From assembly GCA_028554795.2 (NCBI GenBank), contig CM068839.1, positions 88,123,540-88,187,539 on the forward strand: 64,000 nt of DNA, read 5' to 3'. Positions 1 through 9,651 of this stretch are shown here, in pieces. The number at the start of each line of letters is the position of its first letter. Position 1 is the stretch's first letter. The position numbers and the translations under genes were made by a program. The stretch comes from Sinohyriopsis cumingii (taxonomy: Eukaryota > Mollusca > Bivalvia > Unionida > Unionidae). The notes under the pieces are model-generated. The model was not told the origin of the DNA, searched no databases, and saw nothing but the letters and a program-made list of their open reading frames with translations.

Positions 1-268
1 CCTTCCTCCCAGCAGAGACAAAGTAGCTCATGCAGTGGCTGAAGGAATGTTTGTTTCCCACGTTCGATAGCTTCGGGCGGGATGATGTCACTACCTGGTG
101 CTTTGTCGTTTGGGAGGGAGTCGATTGCTTTGCTGAGCTCCTCTAAGGTGGGCACTTTGTCGAGCTCATCCATGGTGGGCAGTTTTTATGCTGCTAGGGG
201 CCGCATCGGTGACTGACATTTCTTGGGAGTATAGCTCTAGGTAGTGTTCCACCCATCTGGCCATCTGT
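1..268. repeat. Partial unit 0 (end of module B)
   Basis: This is the last 268 bases of a unit whose start lies left of the window. It corresponds to 3792-4059 of unit 1 and ends at the B/A junction. It contains only the minus-strand LINE linker/RT remnant of module B. Confidence 0.95.
1..268 (-). pseudogene. LINE RT-B remnant, unit 0 (partial)
   Basis: Minus-strand remnant holding the start of the RT region: the NDKAPGSD-like block and the CWEEG-like block, plus upstream linker codons including VTDA. It corresponds to 3792-4059. The rest of the fragment lies outside the window. Confidence 0.85.
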
Positions 269-666
269 CATACTTAATGCAAAATAATGGTGAAAGACAA
301 ACGTTAATTCAAATAAAGCATCGCACACATACACACGAATGCGACAAGTGTATACAGACATGATGTCTTCCGTCGTCATACTATATACACCGGCTAATCA
401 ACAATAACTACTTAAAAGTGTTTAATTCAATTTTTAAATTCACAAAAAATGTGAGAAATACAATAAAACTCAAGAAATCTTTATTTGTTGGTATTCCGCA
501 GCGTAACAAATGGAACGTAACGCCCAGTGTAATTTCGACAATTTAGAACAAATCTTCATATGCGACAAAAAGATTTCAAAGAAACTATATATGTAATCTT
601 TACTGGTTCGATCTACAAGTAAATAACTCCAGGATTCAGTTTATGGTGTACATTTCAAAAGGGAAA
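269..666. other. AT-rich non-coding leader of module A, origin unknown
   Basis: About 400 bp with no convincing coding frame and no similarity to the LINE portion that I can recognise. It has a short CA-rich patch (ACACATACACACGAATGC) near 325-342 and several AATAAA motifs, which are expected by chance in such AT-rich DNA. The equivalent stretch opens every A and B module (2670-3066 in B of unit 1). Confidence 0.7.
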
Positions 667-1058
667 TGGGATGAAATTATCTCGAAGTAATTGTAAGCAA
701 AGTGTACTAAAAGATTACATAGCTCGCCTCTTTGAAGTAATTATAAACAATGTAATAAACGAGTATGTATCTCAACTATTTGATGTAATTGAAACCAGAG
801 TATTAAAGCCGAGTAAATATCTCAACTCGTTGAAGTAACTGTATAACTGTAAAAAGAGTAATAAATAAGTATATATCTCAATTCTCTGAAGTAATTGTAA
901 CCAAAATACAATAAATGATTACATAGCTCATCTCTTCAAGGTAATTGTAACTAGTCTAATAAACTATTACATATCTCAGCTCTTCCAAGCAATTGTTAAC
1001 AAAATGTAATAAATAACAGCTTAGATGACCTCTTCGATGCATTTAATAGTCTTCAGTT
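667..1058. repeat. Degenerate minisatellite in module A, about 8 copies of 48-56 bp
   Basis: A GTAATTGTAA-like motif recurs at 687, 737, 785, 835, 891, 941, 990 and 1039, giving spacings of 50, 48, 50, 56, 50, 49 and 49 bp. Each copy has the order GTAATTGTAACCAAA, an ATAAA-rich part, a TTACATA/GTATGTA part, then CTCATCTCTT-like pyrimidines leading to the next GTAA. The 56-bp spacing comes from a local extra GTATAACTGTA-like stretch. The copies are well diverged from each other but are repeated almost unchanged in every unit, so this level predates the 3.79-kb amplification. Confidence 0.88.
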
Positions 1059-1071
1059 TACATAATAAAAA

Positions 1072-2069
1072 CTAATTATCATGCAGGTCAATGGTCTTGG
1101 TGAGTTCAATGAACATCATGTAGAGTGGTTGACCTTGCTCTGTGTTCTTCTCTTGGAGTTGTCGTATGGAAAAGATCATGTCTGTCGTCGACCTGCCTGC
1201 TTTAAAGCCGCACTGGGATTCCAGGTGCACACGGTCCGCCAGCAACTGCAGCCTGTTGAGTATAATGCGAGAATACACTTTGCCAACGATGCTCAGAAGC
1301 GAGATCCCTCTGTAATTATTACAGTTACTGAGGTCGCCATTGTTTTTGTAAACGGTATCTCGCGCATATCTTGGAGGACCGCTCCTTTCCTCCCAGCAGA
1401 GACAAAGTAGCTCATGCAGCAGCTGAAGCAATGTTGGTTTCCCACGTTCGATAGCTTTGGGCGGGATGCTGTCACTACATGGTGCTTTGTCGTTTGGGAC
1501 GGAGTCGATTGCTTTGTTGAGCTCCTCTAAGGTGGGCACTTTGTGGAGCTCCTCTATGGTGGGCAGTTTTTATGCTGCTAGAGCTGCATCGGTGACTGAC
1601 ATTTCTTGGGAGCATAGCTCTGAGTAGTGTTCCACCCATCTGGCCATCTGTTGCTCGCAGTCAGTGATCTCCTCTCCCGTCAGAGATTTCTGGCGGACGA
1701 TCCCTTTCACCATAGGGCCTAGAGCCTTCTTGATATCACAGTACATACCTTGGATGTTTCCGGATTCGGCACTGCGCTGGAGTCCTTCACATAGTTGTTA
1801 CCAGTACTCGTTCGCGCACTGTCTAGCGATGTGTTGGGTGTTGCTTCGAGCGCTTCTGAGATCAGCAAGCATCCGTTCATTAGGGCATTTTTTGTAAGCT
1901 TTGAAGGCTTTTCATTTGTCTTCGATTATTGGTTCTATCCTTGATAGATGTGCGCTGAACTAGTGCCAAACGTGGCCATGGCTGTGCTGTAGATGACACC
2001 CTTCATGGCGCTCCACATGGCTGTGGCATCGTGATCTGGCAGGTCTTGGAGTGCCTGGTCCAGGGCTAG
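1072..2069 (-). pseudogene. LINE reverse-transcriptase fragment RT-A, unit 1 (pre-RT linker to motif A)
   Basis: A dead piece of a non-LTR retrotransposon polyprotein, read right to left. Bases 2069-1950 give a linker resembling the segment between endonuclease and RT (ALDQALQDLPDHD, then YSTAMATFG). A stop interrupts at EYW. Bases 1791-1570 read open for 73 codons (SGNIQGMY, IKKALGP, TGEEITD, QQMARWVEHY), ending at a TAA at 1570-1572. Bases 1539-1072 read open for 155 codons. In that piece, residues 16-26 are NDKAPCSDSIP (RT motif 0), 64-82 contain YKNNGD and NNYRGISLL (motif 1), 108-118 are SQCGFKAGRST (motif 2), and 143-151 are FIELTKTID (motif A). Glu145 replaces the catalytic Asp. The frame then leaves homology and stops. 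Endonuclease, YxDD box, thumb and 3' UTR are missing. Its apparent first codon is GTG, so it is not a real start. The superfamily is certain; the LINE clade is not assigned. Confidence 0.93.
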
Positions 2070-2669
2070 TATGAGAATACAAGAGTATATCACAATTATG
2101 CTCATGCAGCTCTGAGATTTTTTCAGAGACGTACGAAAATTCAATCAAAATCCAATTAAACATTTTATAGTTTCATTTGTATTAAATGTTCTAATTCGAG
2201 GTTATTAAAAGCTTATTACATGAAAAAACTGCACAATTTTGCAGGTGCCACATTTTACTTAAATAAAAACAGACACCATGAAAAAGGAAAAATCAGCCAA
2301 ATATATTCATATATTACCAAAACATAATGCAAATAGACTTTTTTTTTATATAAATTATTACAAAAAGTGCACATGTAAGATTTATAAATTCTTTGGTTGA
2401 TCTTTTTTATTCTGGCTGTGTCATACAGGAAATGTTTTTTAAACTAAACAGGCATTGGATATTGAAAATCAATTATAATCCTTATTATTGCAGCATATAT
2501 ACTTGTCAATTATTCTGGCCAAGCATTATGCTATAAGAATTGCATTGCATAAATGGAAATATATTGTACTGCAAACCCACTTCCTCACATCCGACCCTGT
2601 TATCTGTTCAATGAATGTATTCTACAAGTATCCTCAATGGCATGAATATGTGTTTTCTCTGAAATGTTT
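2070..2669. other. AT-rich part of module U, no recognised gene
   Basis: About 600 bp beyond the 5' limit of the recognisable LINE linker. It holds a short inverted repeat (2110-2115 with 2123-2128, CTCTGA/TCAGAG around a T-rich loop) and a nine-T run followed by ATATA (2339-2352) that varies in length between units. A plus-strand frame of 66 codons (2488-2688) opens only from TTG and shows no motif I recognise. It stays open in every unit, but the copies are too similar for that to mean much. Confidence 0.6.
2339..2352. repeat. Poly-T/AT slippage tract in module U
   Basis: Nine T followed by ATATA in most units. Units 10, 11, 13 and 14 have ten T and have lost an AT pair (net -1). Unit 16 has eight T. 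Unit 12 has an A within the run. This tract accounts for all the 3,790-bp units. Confidence 0.9.
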
Positions 2670-3066
2670 CAAACTTAATGCAAAATAATGGTGAAAGACA
2701 AACGTTAATTCAAATAAAGCATCACACACATACACACGAATGCAACAAGTGTATACAGACAGGATGTCTTTCTTTGTCATACTATTTACACCGATAAATC
2801 AACAATAACTACTTGAAAGTGTTTAATTCAATTTTTAAATTCGGAAAAATGTTAGAAATACAATAAAACTCAAGAAATATTTATTTGTTGGTATTCCGCA
2901 GCGTGACAAATGGAACGTAACGCTCAGTGTAATTTCGACAATTTAGAACAAATGTTCATAACCGACAAAAAGATTTCAAAGAAACTATATATGTAATCTT
3001 TACTGGTTCGATCTACAAGTAAATAGCTCCAGGATTCAGCTAATGGTGTACATTTCAAAAGGGAAA

Positions 3067-3457
3067 TGGGATGAAATTGTCTCGAAGTAATTGTAACCAA
3101 AGCGTACTAAAAGATTACATAGCTCGCCTCTTTGAAGTAATTATAAACAATGTAATAAACGAGTATGTATCTCAACAATTTGATGTAATTGTAACCAGAG
3201 TACTAAAGCCGAGTAAATATCTCAACTCGTTGAAGCAACTGTATAACTGTAACAAGAGTAATAAATGAGTATATATCTCAACTCTCTGAAGTAATTGTAA
3301 CCAAAGTACAATAAATGATTACATAGCTCATCTCTTAGAGGTAATTGTAACTAGTCTAATAAACTATTACATATCTCAGCTCTTCCAAGCAATTGTAAAC
3401 AAAATGTAATAAATAACAGCTTAGATGACCTCTTCGATGCATTTAATAGTCTTCAGT
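3067..3457. repeat. Degenerate minisatellite in module B
   Basis: Counterpart of 667-1058, offset by 2,400 bp, with the same eight-copy layout. One C in place of T (GAAGCAACTG near 3233) removes a stop found in A. This leaves a 65-codon plus-strand frame (3071-3268) made wholly of repeat sequence, which I do not regard as a gene. Confidence 0.88.
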
Positions 3458-3470
3458 TTACATAATAAAA

Positions 3471-4059
3471 CTAATTATCATGCAGGTCAAAGGTCTTGGT
3501 GAGGTCGATGAACATCATGTAGAGTGGTTGACCTTGCTCTGTGTTCTTCTCTTGGAGTTGTCGTATGGAAAATATCCTGTCTGTCGTCGACCTGCCTGCA
3601 TTAAAGCCGCACTGGGATTCCAGGTGCACACTGTCCGCCAGCAACTGCAGCCTGTTGAATATAATGCGGGCATACACGTTGCCAACGATGCTCAGAAGCG
3701 AGATCAAGCGAGATCCCTCTGTAATTATTACAGTCACTGAGGTCGCCATTGTTTTTGTAAACGGTATCTCGCGCATGTCTTGGGGTCCGCTCCTTCCTCC
3801 CAGCAGAGACAAAGTAGCTCATGCAGTGGCTGAAGGAATGTTTGTTTCCCACGTTCGATAGCTTCGGGCGGGATGATGTCACTACCTGGTGCTTTGTCGT
3901 TTGGGAGGGAGTCGATTGCTTTGCTGAGCTCCTCTAAGGTGGGCACTTTGTCGAGCTCATCCATGGTGGGCAGTTTTTATGCTGCTAGGGGCCGCATCGG
4001 TGACTGACATTTCTTGGGAGTATAGCTCTAGGTAGTGTTCCACCCATCTGGCCATCTGT
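3471..4059 (-). pseudogene. LINE reverse-transcriptase fragment RT-B, unit 1 (frameshifted)
   Basis: The shorter, more broken copy. Reading right to left, the frame MDELDKVPTLEELSK then NDKAPGSDIIPPEA runs to CWEEG. A loss of two bases near 3784 moves the RT reading to a second frame holding YKNNGD, SDCNNYRGIS. The 10-bp duplication at 3696-3715 moves it again to a third frame with ISLLSIVG, SQCGFNAGRST and FIDLTKTFD. Motif A keeps its Asp here, unlike RT-A. RT-B shares with RT-A the short internal deletion before YKNNGD and the same end after motif A (DLHDN, stop), so both derive from one insertion. Its 5' end is cut at the B/A junction within QMARW. Confidence 0.92.
3696..3715. repeat. Exact 10-bp tandem duplication (AAGCGAGATC x2) inside RT-B
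   Basis: Module A has a single AAGCGAGATC at the matching place (near 1297-1306). B has two perfect copies in every unit inspected. It shifts the RT reading frame and is a fixed marker of module B. Confidence 0.95.
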
Positions 4060-4071
4060 CATACTTAATGC
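4052..4071. other. B/A junction: breakpoint of the U deletion
   Basis: CCATCTGT (which in A is followed by TGCTCGC of U) is joined directly to CATACTTAATG (which in B is preceded by U). The CAT here matches CAA at the U/B border, with one substitution. The same junction recurs at every unit boundary (268/269, 4059/4060 and so on to 60920/60921), so all units descend from one deletion event. A 61-codon minus-strand frame crosses it, but it is only a chimera of linker and leader sequence. Confidence 0.92.
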
Positions 4072-4862
4072 AAAATAATGGTGAAAGACAAACGTTAATT
4101 CAAATAAAGCATCGCACACATACACACGAATGCGACAAGTGTATACAGACATGATGTCTTCCGTCGTCATACTATATACACCGGCTAATCAACAATAACT
4201 ACTTAAAAGTGTTTAATTCAATTTTTAAATTCACAAAAAATGTGAGAAATACAATAAAACTCAAGAAATCTTTATTTGTTCGTATTCCGCAGCGTAACAA
4301 ATGGAACGTAACGCCCAGTGTAATTTCGACAATTTAGAACAAATCTTCATATGCGACAAAAAGATTTCAAAGAAACTATATATGTAATCTTTACTGGTTC
4401 GATCTACAAGTAAATAACTCCAGGATTCAGTTTATGGTGTACATTTCAAAAGGGAAATGGGATGAAATTATCTCGAAGTAATTGTAAGCAAAGTGTACTA
4501 AAAGATTACATAGCTCGCCTCTTTGAAGTAATTATAAACAATGTAATAAACGAGTATGTATCTCAACTATTTGATGTAATTGAAACCAGAGTATTAAAGC
4601 CGAGTAAATATCTCAACTCGTTGAAGTAACTGTATAACTGTAAAAAGAGTAATAAATAAGTATATATCTCAATTCTCTGAAGTAATTGTAACCAAAATAC
4701 AATAAATGATTACATAGCTCATCTCTTCAAGGTAATTGTAACTAGTCTAATAAACTATTACATATCTCAGCTCTTCCAAGCAATTGTTAACAAAATGTAA
4801 TAAATAACAGCTTAGATGACCTCTTCGATGCATTTAATAGTCTTCAGTTTACATAATAAAAA

Positions 4863-5860
4863 CTAATTATCATGCAGGTCAATGGTCTTGGTGAGTTCAA
4901 TGAACATCATGTAGAGTGGTTGACCTTGCTCTGTGTTCTTCTCTTGGAGTTGTCGTATGGAAAAGATCATGTCTGTCGTCGACCTGCCTGCTTTAAAGCC
5001 GCACTGGGATTCCAGGTGCACACGGTCCGCCAGCAACTGCAGCCTGTTGAGTATAATGCGAGAATACACTTTGCCAACGATGCTCAGAAGCGAGATCCCT
5101 CTGTAATTATTACAGTTACTGAGGTCGCCATTGTTTTTGTAAACGGTATCTCGCGCATATCTTGGAGGACCGCTCCTTTCCTCCCAGCAGAGACAAAGTA
5201 GCTCATGCAGCAGCTGAAGCAATGTTGGTTTCCCACGTTCGATAGCTTTGGGCGGGATGCTGTCACTACATGGTGCTTTGTCGTTTGGGACGGAGTCGAT
5301 TGCTTTGTTGAGCTCCTCTAAGGTGGGCACTTTGTGGAGCTCCTCTATGGTGGGCAGTTTTTATGCTGCTAGAGCTGCATCGGTGACTGACATTTCTTGG
5401 GAGCATAGCTCTGAGTAGTGTTCCACCCATCTGGCCATCTGTTGCTCGCAGTCAGTGATCTCCTCTCCCGTCAGAGATTTCTGGCGGACGATCCCTTTCA
5501 CCATAGGGCCTAGAGCCTTCTTGATATCACAGTACATACCTTGGATGTTTCCGGATTCGGCACTGCGCTGGAGTCCTTCACATAGTTGTTACCAGTACTC
5601 GTTCGCGCACTGTCTAGCGATGTGTTGGGTGTTGCTTCGAGCGCTTCTGAGATCAGCAAGCATCCGTTCATTAGGGCATTTTTTGTAAGCTTTGAAGGCT
5701 TTTCATTTGTCTTCGATTATTGGTTCTATCCTTGATAGATGTGCGCTGAACTAGTGCCAAACGTGGCCATGGCTGTGCTGTAGATGACACCCTTCATGGC
5801 GCTCCACATGGCTGTGGCATCGTGATCTGGCAGGTCTTGGAGTGCCTGGTCCAGGGCTAG
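4863..5860 (-). pseudogene. LINE RT-A fragment, unit 2
   Basis: The 155-codon RT frame (4863-5330) is intact and identical in translation to unit 1. The linker carries the same two stops. Confidence 0.92.
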
Positions 5861-7261
5861 TATGAGAATACAAGAGTATATCACAATTATGCTCATGCAG
5901 CTCTGAGATTTTTTCAGAGACGTACGAAAATTCAATCAAAATCCAATTAAACATTTTATAGTTTAATTTGTATTAAATGTTCTAATTCGAGGTTATTAAA
6001 AGCTTATTACATGAATAAACTGCACAATTTTGCAGGTGCCACATTTTACTTAAATAAAAACAGACACCATGAAAAAGGAAAAATCAGCCAAATATATTCA
6101 TATATTACCAAAACATAATGCAAATAGCCTTTTTTTTTATATAAATTATTACAAAAAGTGCACATGTAAGATTTATAAATTCTTTGGTTGATCTTTTTTA
6201 TTCTGGCTGTGTCATACAGGAAATGTTTTTTAAACTAAACAGGCATTGGATATTGAAAATCAATTATAATCCTTATTATTGCAGCATATATACTTGTCAA
6301 TTATTCTGGCCAAGCATTATGCTATAAGAATTGCATTGCATAAATGGAAATATATTGTACTGCAAACCCACTTCCTCACATCCGACCCTGTTATCTGTTC
6401 AATGAATGTATTCTACAAGTATCCTCAATGGCATGAATATGTGTTTTCTCTGAAATGTTTCAAACTTAATGCAAAATAATGGTGAAAGACAAACGTTAAT
6501 TCAAATAAAGCATCACACACATACACACGAATGCAACAAGTGTATACAGACAGGATGTCTTTCTTTGTCATACTATTTACACCGATAAATCAACAATAAC
6601 TACTTGAAAGTGTTTAATTCAATTTTTAAATTCGGAAAAATGTTAGAAATACAATAAAACTCAAGAAATATTTATTTGTTGGTATTCCGCAGCGTGACAA
6701 ATGGAACGTAACGCTCAGTGTAATTTCGACAATTTAGAACAAATGTTCATAACCGACAAAAAGATTTCAAAGAAACTATATATGTAATCTTTACTGGTTC
6801 GATCTACAAGTAAATAGCTGCAGGATTCAGCTAATGGTGTACATTTCAAAAGGGAAATGGGATGAAATTGTCTCGAAGTAATTGTAACCAAAGCGTACTA
6901 AAAGATTACATAGCTCGCCTCTTTGAAGTAATTATAAACAATGTAATAAACGAGTATGTATCTCAACAATTTGATGTAATTGTAACCAGAGTACTAAAGC
7001 CGAGTAAATATCTCAACTCGTTGAAGCAACTGTATAACTGTAACAAGAGTAATAAATGAGTATATATCTCAACTCTCTGAAGTAATTGTAACCAAAGTAC
7101 AATAAATGATTACATAGCTCATCTCTTAGAGGTAATTGTAACTAGTCTAATAAACTATTACATATCTCAGCTCTTCCAAGCAATTGTAAACAAAATGTAA
7201 TAAATAACAGCTTAGATGACCTCTTCGATGCATTTAATAGTCTTCAGTTTACATAATAAAA

Positions 7262-7850
7262 CTAATTATCATGCAGGTCAAAGGTCTTGGTGAGGTCGAT
7301 GAACATCATGTAGAGTGGTTGACCTTGCTCTGTGTTCTTCTCTTGGAGTTGTCGTATGGAAAATATCCTGTCTGTCGTCGACCTGCCTGCATTAAAGCCG
7401 CACTGGGATTCCAGGTGCACACTGTCCGCCAGCAACTGCAGCCTGTTGAATATAATGCGGGCATACACGTTGCCAACGATGCTCAGAAGCGAGATCAAGC
7501 GAGATCCCTCTGTAATTATTACAGTCACTGAGGTCGCCATTGTTTTTGTAAACGGTATCTCGCGCATGTCTTGGGGTCCGCTCCTTCCTCCCAGCAGAGA
7601 CAAAGTAGCTCATGCAGTGGCTGAAGGAATGTTTGTTTCCCACGTTCGATAGCTTCGGGCGGGATGATGTCACTACCTGGTGCTTTGTCGTTTGGGAGGG
7701 AGTCGATTGCTTTGCTGAGCTCCTCTAAGGTGGGCACTTTGTCGAGCTCATCCATGGTGGGCAGTTTTTATGCTGCTAGGGGCCGCATCGGTGACTGACA
7801 TTTCTTGGGAGTATAGCTCTAGGTAGTGTTCCACCCATCTGGCCATCTGT
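7262..7850 (-). pseudogene. LINE RT-B fragment, unit 2
   Basis: Same lesions as RT-B of unit 1, including the 10-bp duplication (7487-7506). No private coding change seen. Confidence 0.9.
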
Positions 7851-8653
7851 CATACTTAATGCAAAATAATGGTGAAAGACAAACGTTAATTCAAATAAAG
7901 CATCGCACACATACACACGAATGCGACAAGTGTATACAGACATGATGTCTTCCGTCGTCATACTATATACACCGGCTAATCAACAATAACTACTTAAAAG
8001 TGTTTAATTCAATTTTTAAATTCACAAAAAATGTGAGAAATACAATAAAACTCAAGAAATCTTTATTTGTTGGTATTCCGCAGCGTAACAAATGGAACGT
8101 AACGCCCAGTGTAATTTCGACAATTTAGAACAAATCTTCATATGCGACAAAAAGATTTCAAAGAAACTATATATGTAATCTTTACTGGTTCGATCTACAA
8201 GTAAATAACTCCAGGATTCAGTTTATGGTGTACATTTCAAAAGGGAAATGGGATGAAATTATCTCGAAGTAATTGTAAGCAAAGTGTACTAAAAGATTAC
8301 ATAGCTCGCCTCTTTGAAGTAATTATAAACAATGTAATAAACGAGTATGTATCTCAACTATTTGATGTAATTGAAACCAGAGTATTAAAGCCGAGTAAAT
8401 ATCTCAACTCGTTGAAGTAACTGTATAACTGTAAAAAGAGTAATAAATAAGTATATATCTCAATTCTCTGAAGTAATTGTAACCAAAATACAATAAATGA
8501 TTACATAGCTCATCTCTTCAAGGTAATTGTAACTAGTCTAATAAACTATTACATATCTCAGCTCTTCCAAGCAATTGTTAACAAAATGTAATAAATAACA
8601 GCTTAGATGACCTCTTCGATGCATTTAATAGTCTTCAGTTTACATAATAAAAA

Positions 8654-9651
8654 CTAATTATCATGCAGGTCAATGGTCTTGGTGAGTTCAATGAACATCA
8701 TGTAGAGTGGTTGACCTTGCTCTGTGTTCTTCTCTTGGAGTTGTCGTATGGAAAAGATCATGTCTGTCGTCGACCTGCCTGCTTTAAAGCCGCACTGGGA
8801 TTCCAGGTGCACACGGTCCGCCAGCAACTGCAGCCTGTTGAGTATAATGCGAGAATACACTTTGCCAACGATGCTCAGAAGCGAGATCCCTCTGTAATTA
8901 TTACAGTTACTGAGGTCGCCATTGTTTTTGTAAACGGTATCTCGCGCATATCTTGGAGGACCGCTCCTTTCCTCCCAGCAGAGACAAAGTAGCTCATGCA
9001 GCAGCTGAAGCAATGTTGGTTTCCCACGTTCGATAGCTTTGGGCGGGATGCTGTCACTACATGGTGCTTTGTCGTTTGGGACGGAGTCGATTGCTTTGTT
9101 GAGCTCCTCTAAGGTGGGCACTTTGTGGAGCTCCTCTATGGTGGGCAGTTTTTATGCTGCTAGAGCTGCATCGGTGACTGACATTTCTTGGGAGCATAGC
9201 TCTGAGTAGTGTTCCACCCATCTGGCCATCTGTTGCTCGCAGTCAGTGATCTCCTCTCCCGTCAGAGATTTCTGGCGGACGATCCCTTTCACCATAGGGC
9301 CTAGAGCGTTCTTGATATCACAGTACATACCTTGGATGTTTCCGGATTCGGCACTGCGCTGGAGTCCTTCACATAGTTGTTACCAGTACTCGTTCGCGCA
9401 CTGTCTAGCGATGTGTTGGGTGTTGCTTCGTGCGCTTCTGAGATCAGCAAGCATCCGTTCATTAGGGCATTTTTTGTAAGCTTTGAAGGCTTTTCATTTG
9501 TCTTCGATTATTGGTTCTATCCTTGATAGATGTGCGCTGAACTAGTGCCAAACGTGGCCATGGCTGTGCTGTAGATGACACCCTTCATGGCGCTCCACAT
9601 GGCTGTGGCATCGTGATCTGGCAGGTCTTGGAGTGCCTGGTCCAGGGCTAG
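8654..9651 (-). pseudogene. LINE RT-A fragment, unit 3
   Basis: RT frame 8654-9121 unchanged. In the linker, C to G at 9308 alters one codon near IKKALGP, and T at 9431 lies in the region between the stops. Confidence 0.92.

Larger units (their letters stand above)
269..1651. repeat. Module A of unit 1 (long-monomer half)
   Basis: A aligns with B (2670-4059) along its full length at an offset of 2,399-2,407 bp. In the first 390 bp I count about 24 differences (about 6%). A runs straight into U; B does not. A plus U (2,401 bp) is the best candidate for the ancestral monomer. Order inside A on the plus strand: AT-rich leader, minisatellite, minus-strand RT fragment. Confidence 0.93.
1652..2669. 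repeat. Module U of unit 1 (present after A, absent after B)
   Basis: U is 1,018 bp lying between CCATCTGT at the end of A and CAAACTTAATG at the start of B. Bases 1652-2069 continue the minus-strand LINE pre-RT linker. Bases 2070-2669 are AT-rich and unrecognised. At the B/A junction (4059/4060) the same flanks are joined directly, which shows a 1,018-bp deletion there or, less simply, an insertion after A. Confidence 0.9.
269..4059. repeat. Megasatellite unit 1 (reference unit, 3,791 bp)
   Basis: Modules: A 269-1651, U 1652-2669, B 2670-4059. This is the 'old' variant type: GCGAC near 342, AGAGCTG near 1580, TATAGTTT near 2170, TTTAATTCA near 2822. It carries a run of six A in U near 2222, shared with units 4 and 5, and GCTCC in B near 3027. 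Confidence 0.97.
2670..4059. repeat. Module B of unit 1 (truncated-monomer half)
   Basis: B is the diverged partner of A, 1,390 bp long. It differs from A by substitutions throughout and by a few indels. One A is missing near 2845 (compensated locally) and one at the AAAACT run near 3470. An exact 10-bp tandem duplication lies at 3696-3715, and two bases are missing near 3784. It stops at CCATCTGT (4052-4059), where A continues into U. Confidence 0.93.
4060..7850. repeat. Megasatellite unit 2
   Basis: Modules: A 4060-5442, U 5443-6460, B 6461-7850. Old type. Private changes seen against the other copies: G to C at 4281, C to A at 5965 and A to C at 6128. B carries GCTGC near 6819, the form found in most later units. 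Confidence 0.96.

Noticed and set aside
194..379. 61-codon minus-strand frame across the B/A junction
   Set aside because: It is a chance fusion of linker remnant and AT-rich leader created by the deletion. It shows no conserved motif.
605..615. GGTTCGATCTA resembling a Pol III B box, with a T run later in the unit as possible terminator
   Set aside because: The match is partial, no A box lies at a suitable distance, and the T run is 1.7 kb away in another module.
667..1058. CRISPR-like direct repeats
   Set aside because: The repeats are degenerate, contiguous and without unique spacers, inside a eukaryotic satellite.
1309..1323. Perfect palindrome CTGTAATTATTACAG
   Set aside because: It falls on the codons for the conserved NCNNYRG part of RT motif 1, so its symmetry is explained by coding sequence.
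1081..1410. Plus-strand open frames opposite the RT fragments (such as 1081-1410, 1664-1897, 3480-3740, 3541-3861 and their copies)
   Set aside because: They are shadows of the minus-strand RT and linker sequence. The minus strand carries the recognisable RT motifs and these frames carry none.
1519..1566. 27-bp imperfect direct repeat GAGCTCCTCT...GGTGGGCA
   Set aside because: It encodes a repeated PT(I/L)EEL(H/N)K-type stretch that appears to belong to the parent LINE protein family rather than to a new duplication.
2110..2128. Short hairpin CTCTGA/TCAGAG with T-rich loop
   Set aside because: A six-base stem in AT-rich DNA is expected by chance, and nothing nearby suggests a terminator or transposon end.
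2488..2688. 66-codon plus-strand frame in U, preceded by a splice-acceptor-like TTATTATTGCAG
   Set aside because: It has no ATG start and no recognised similarity, and no donor or transcript evidence can be seen. An open frame of this length is not surprising, and its persistence follows from recent copying.
3071..3268. 65-codon plus-strand frame in module B
   Set aside because: It is made entirely of the ~49-bp minisatellite, is closed by a stop in module A, and has no recognisable motif.
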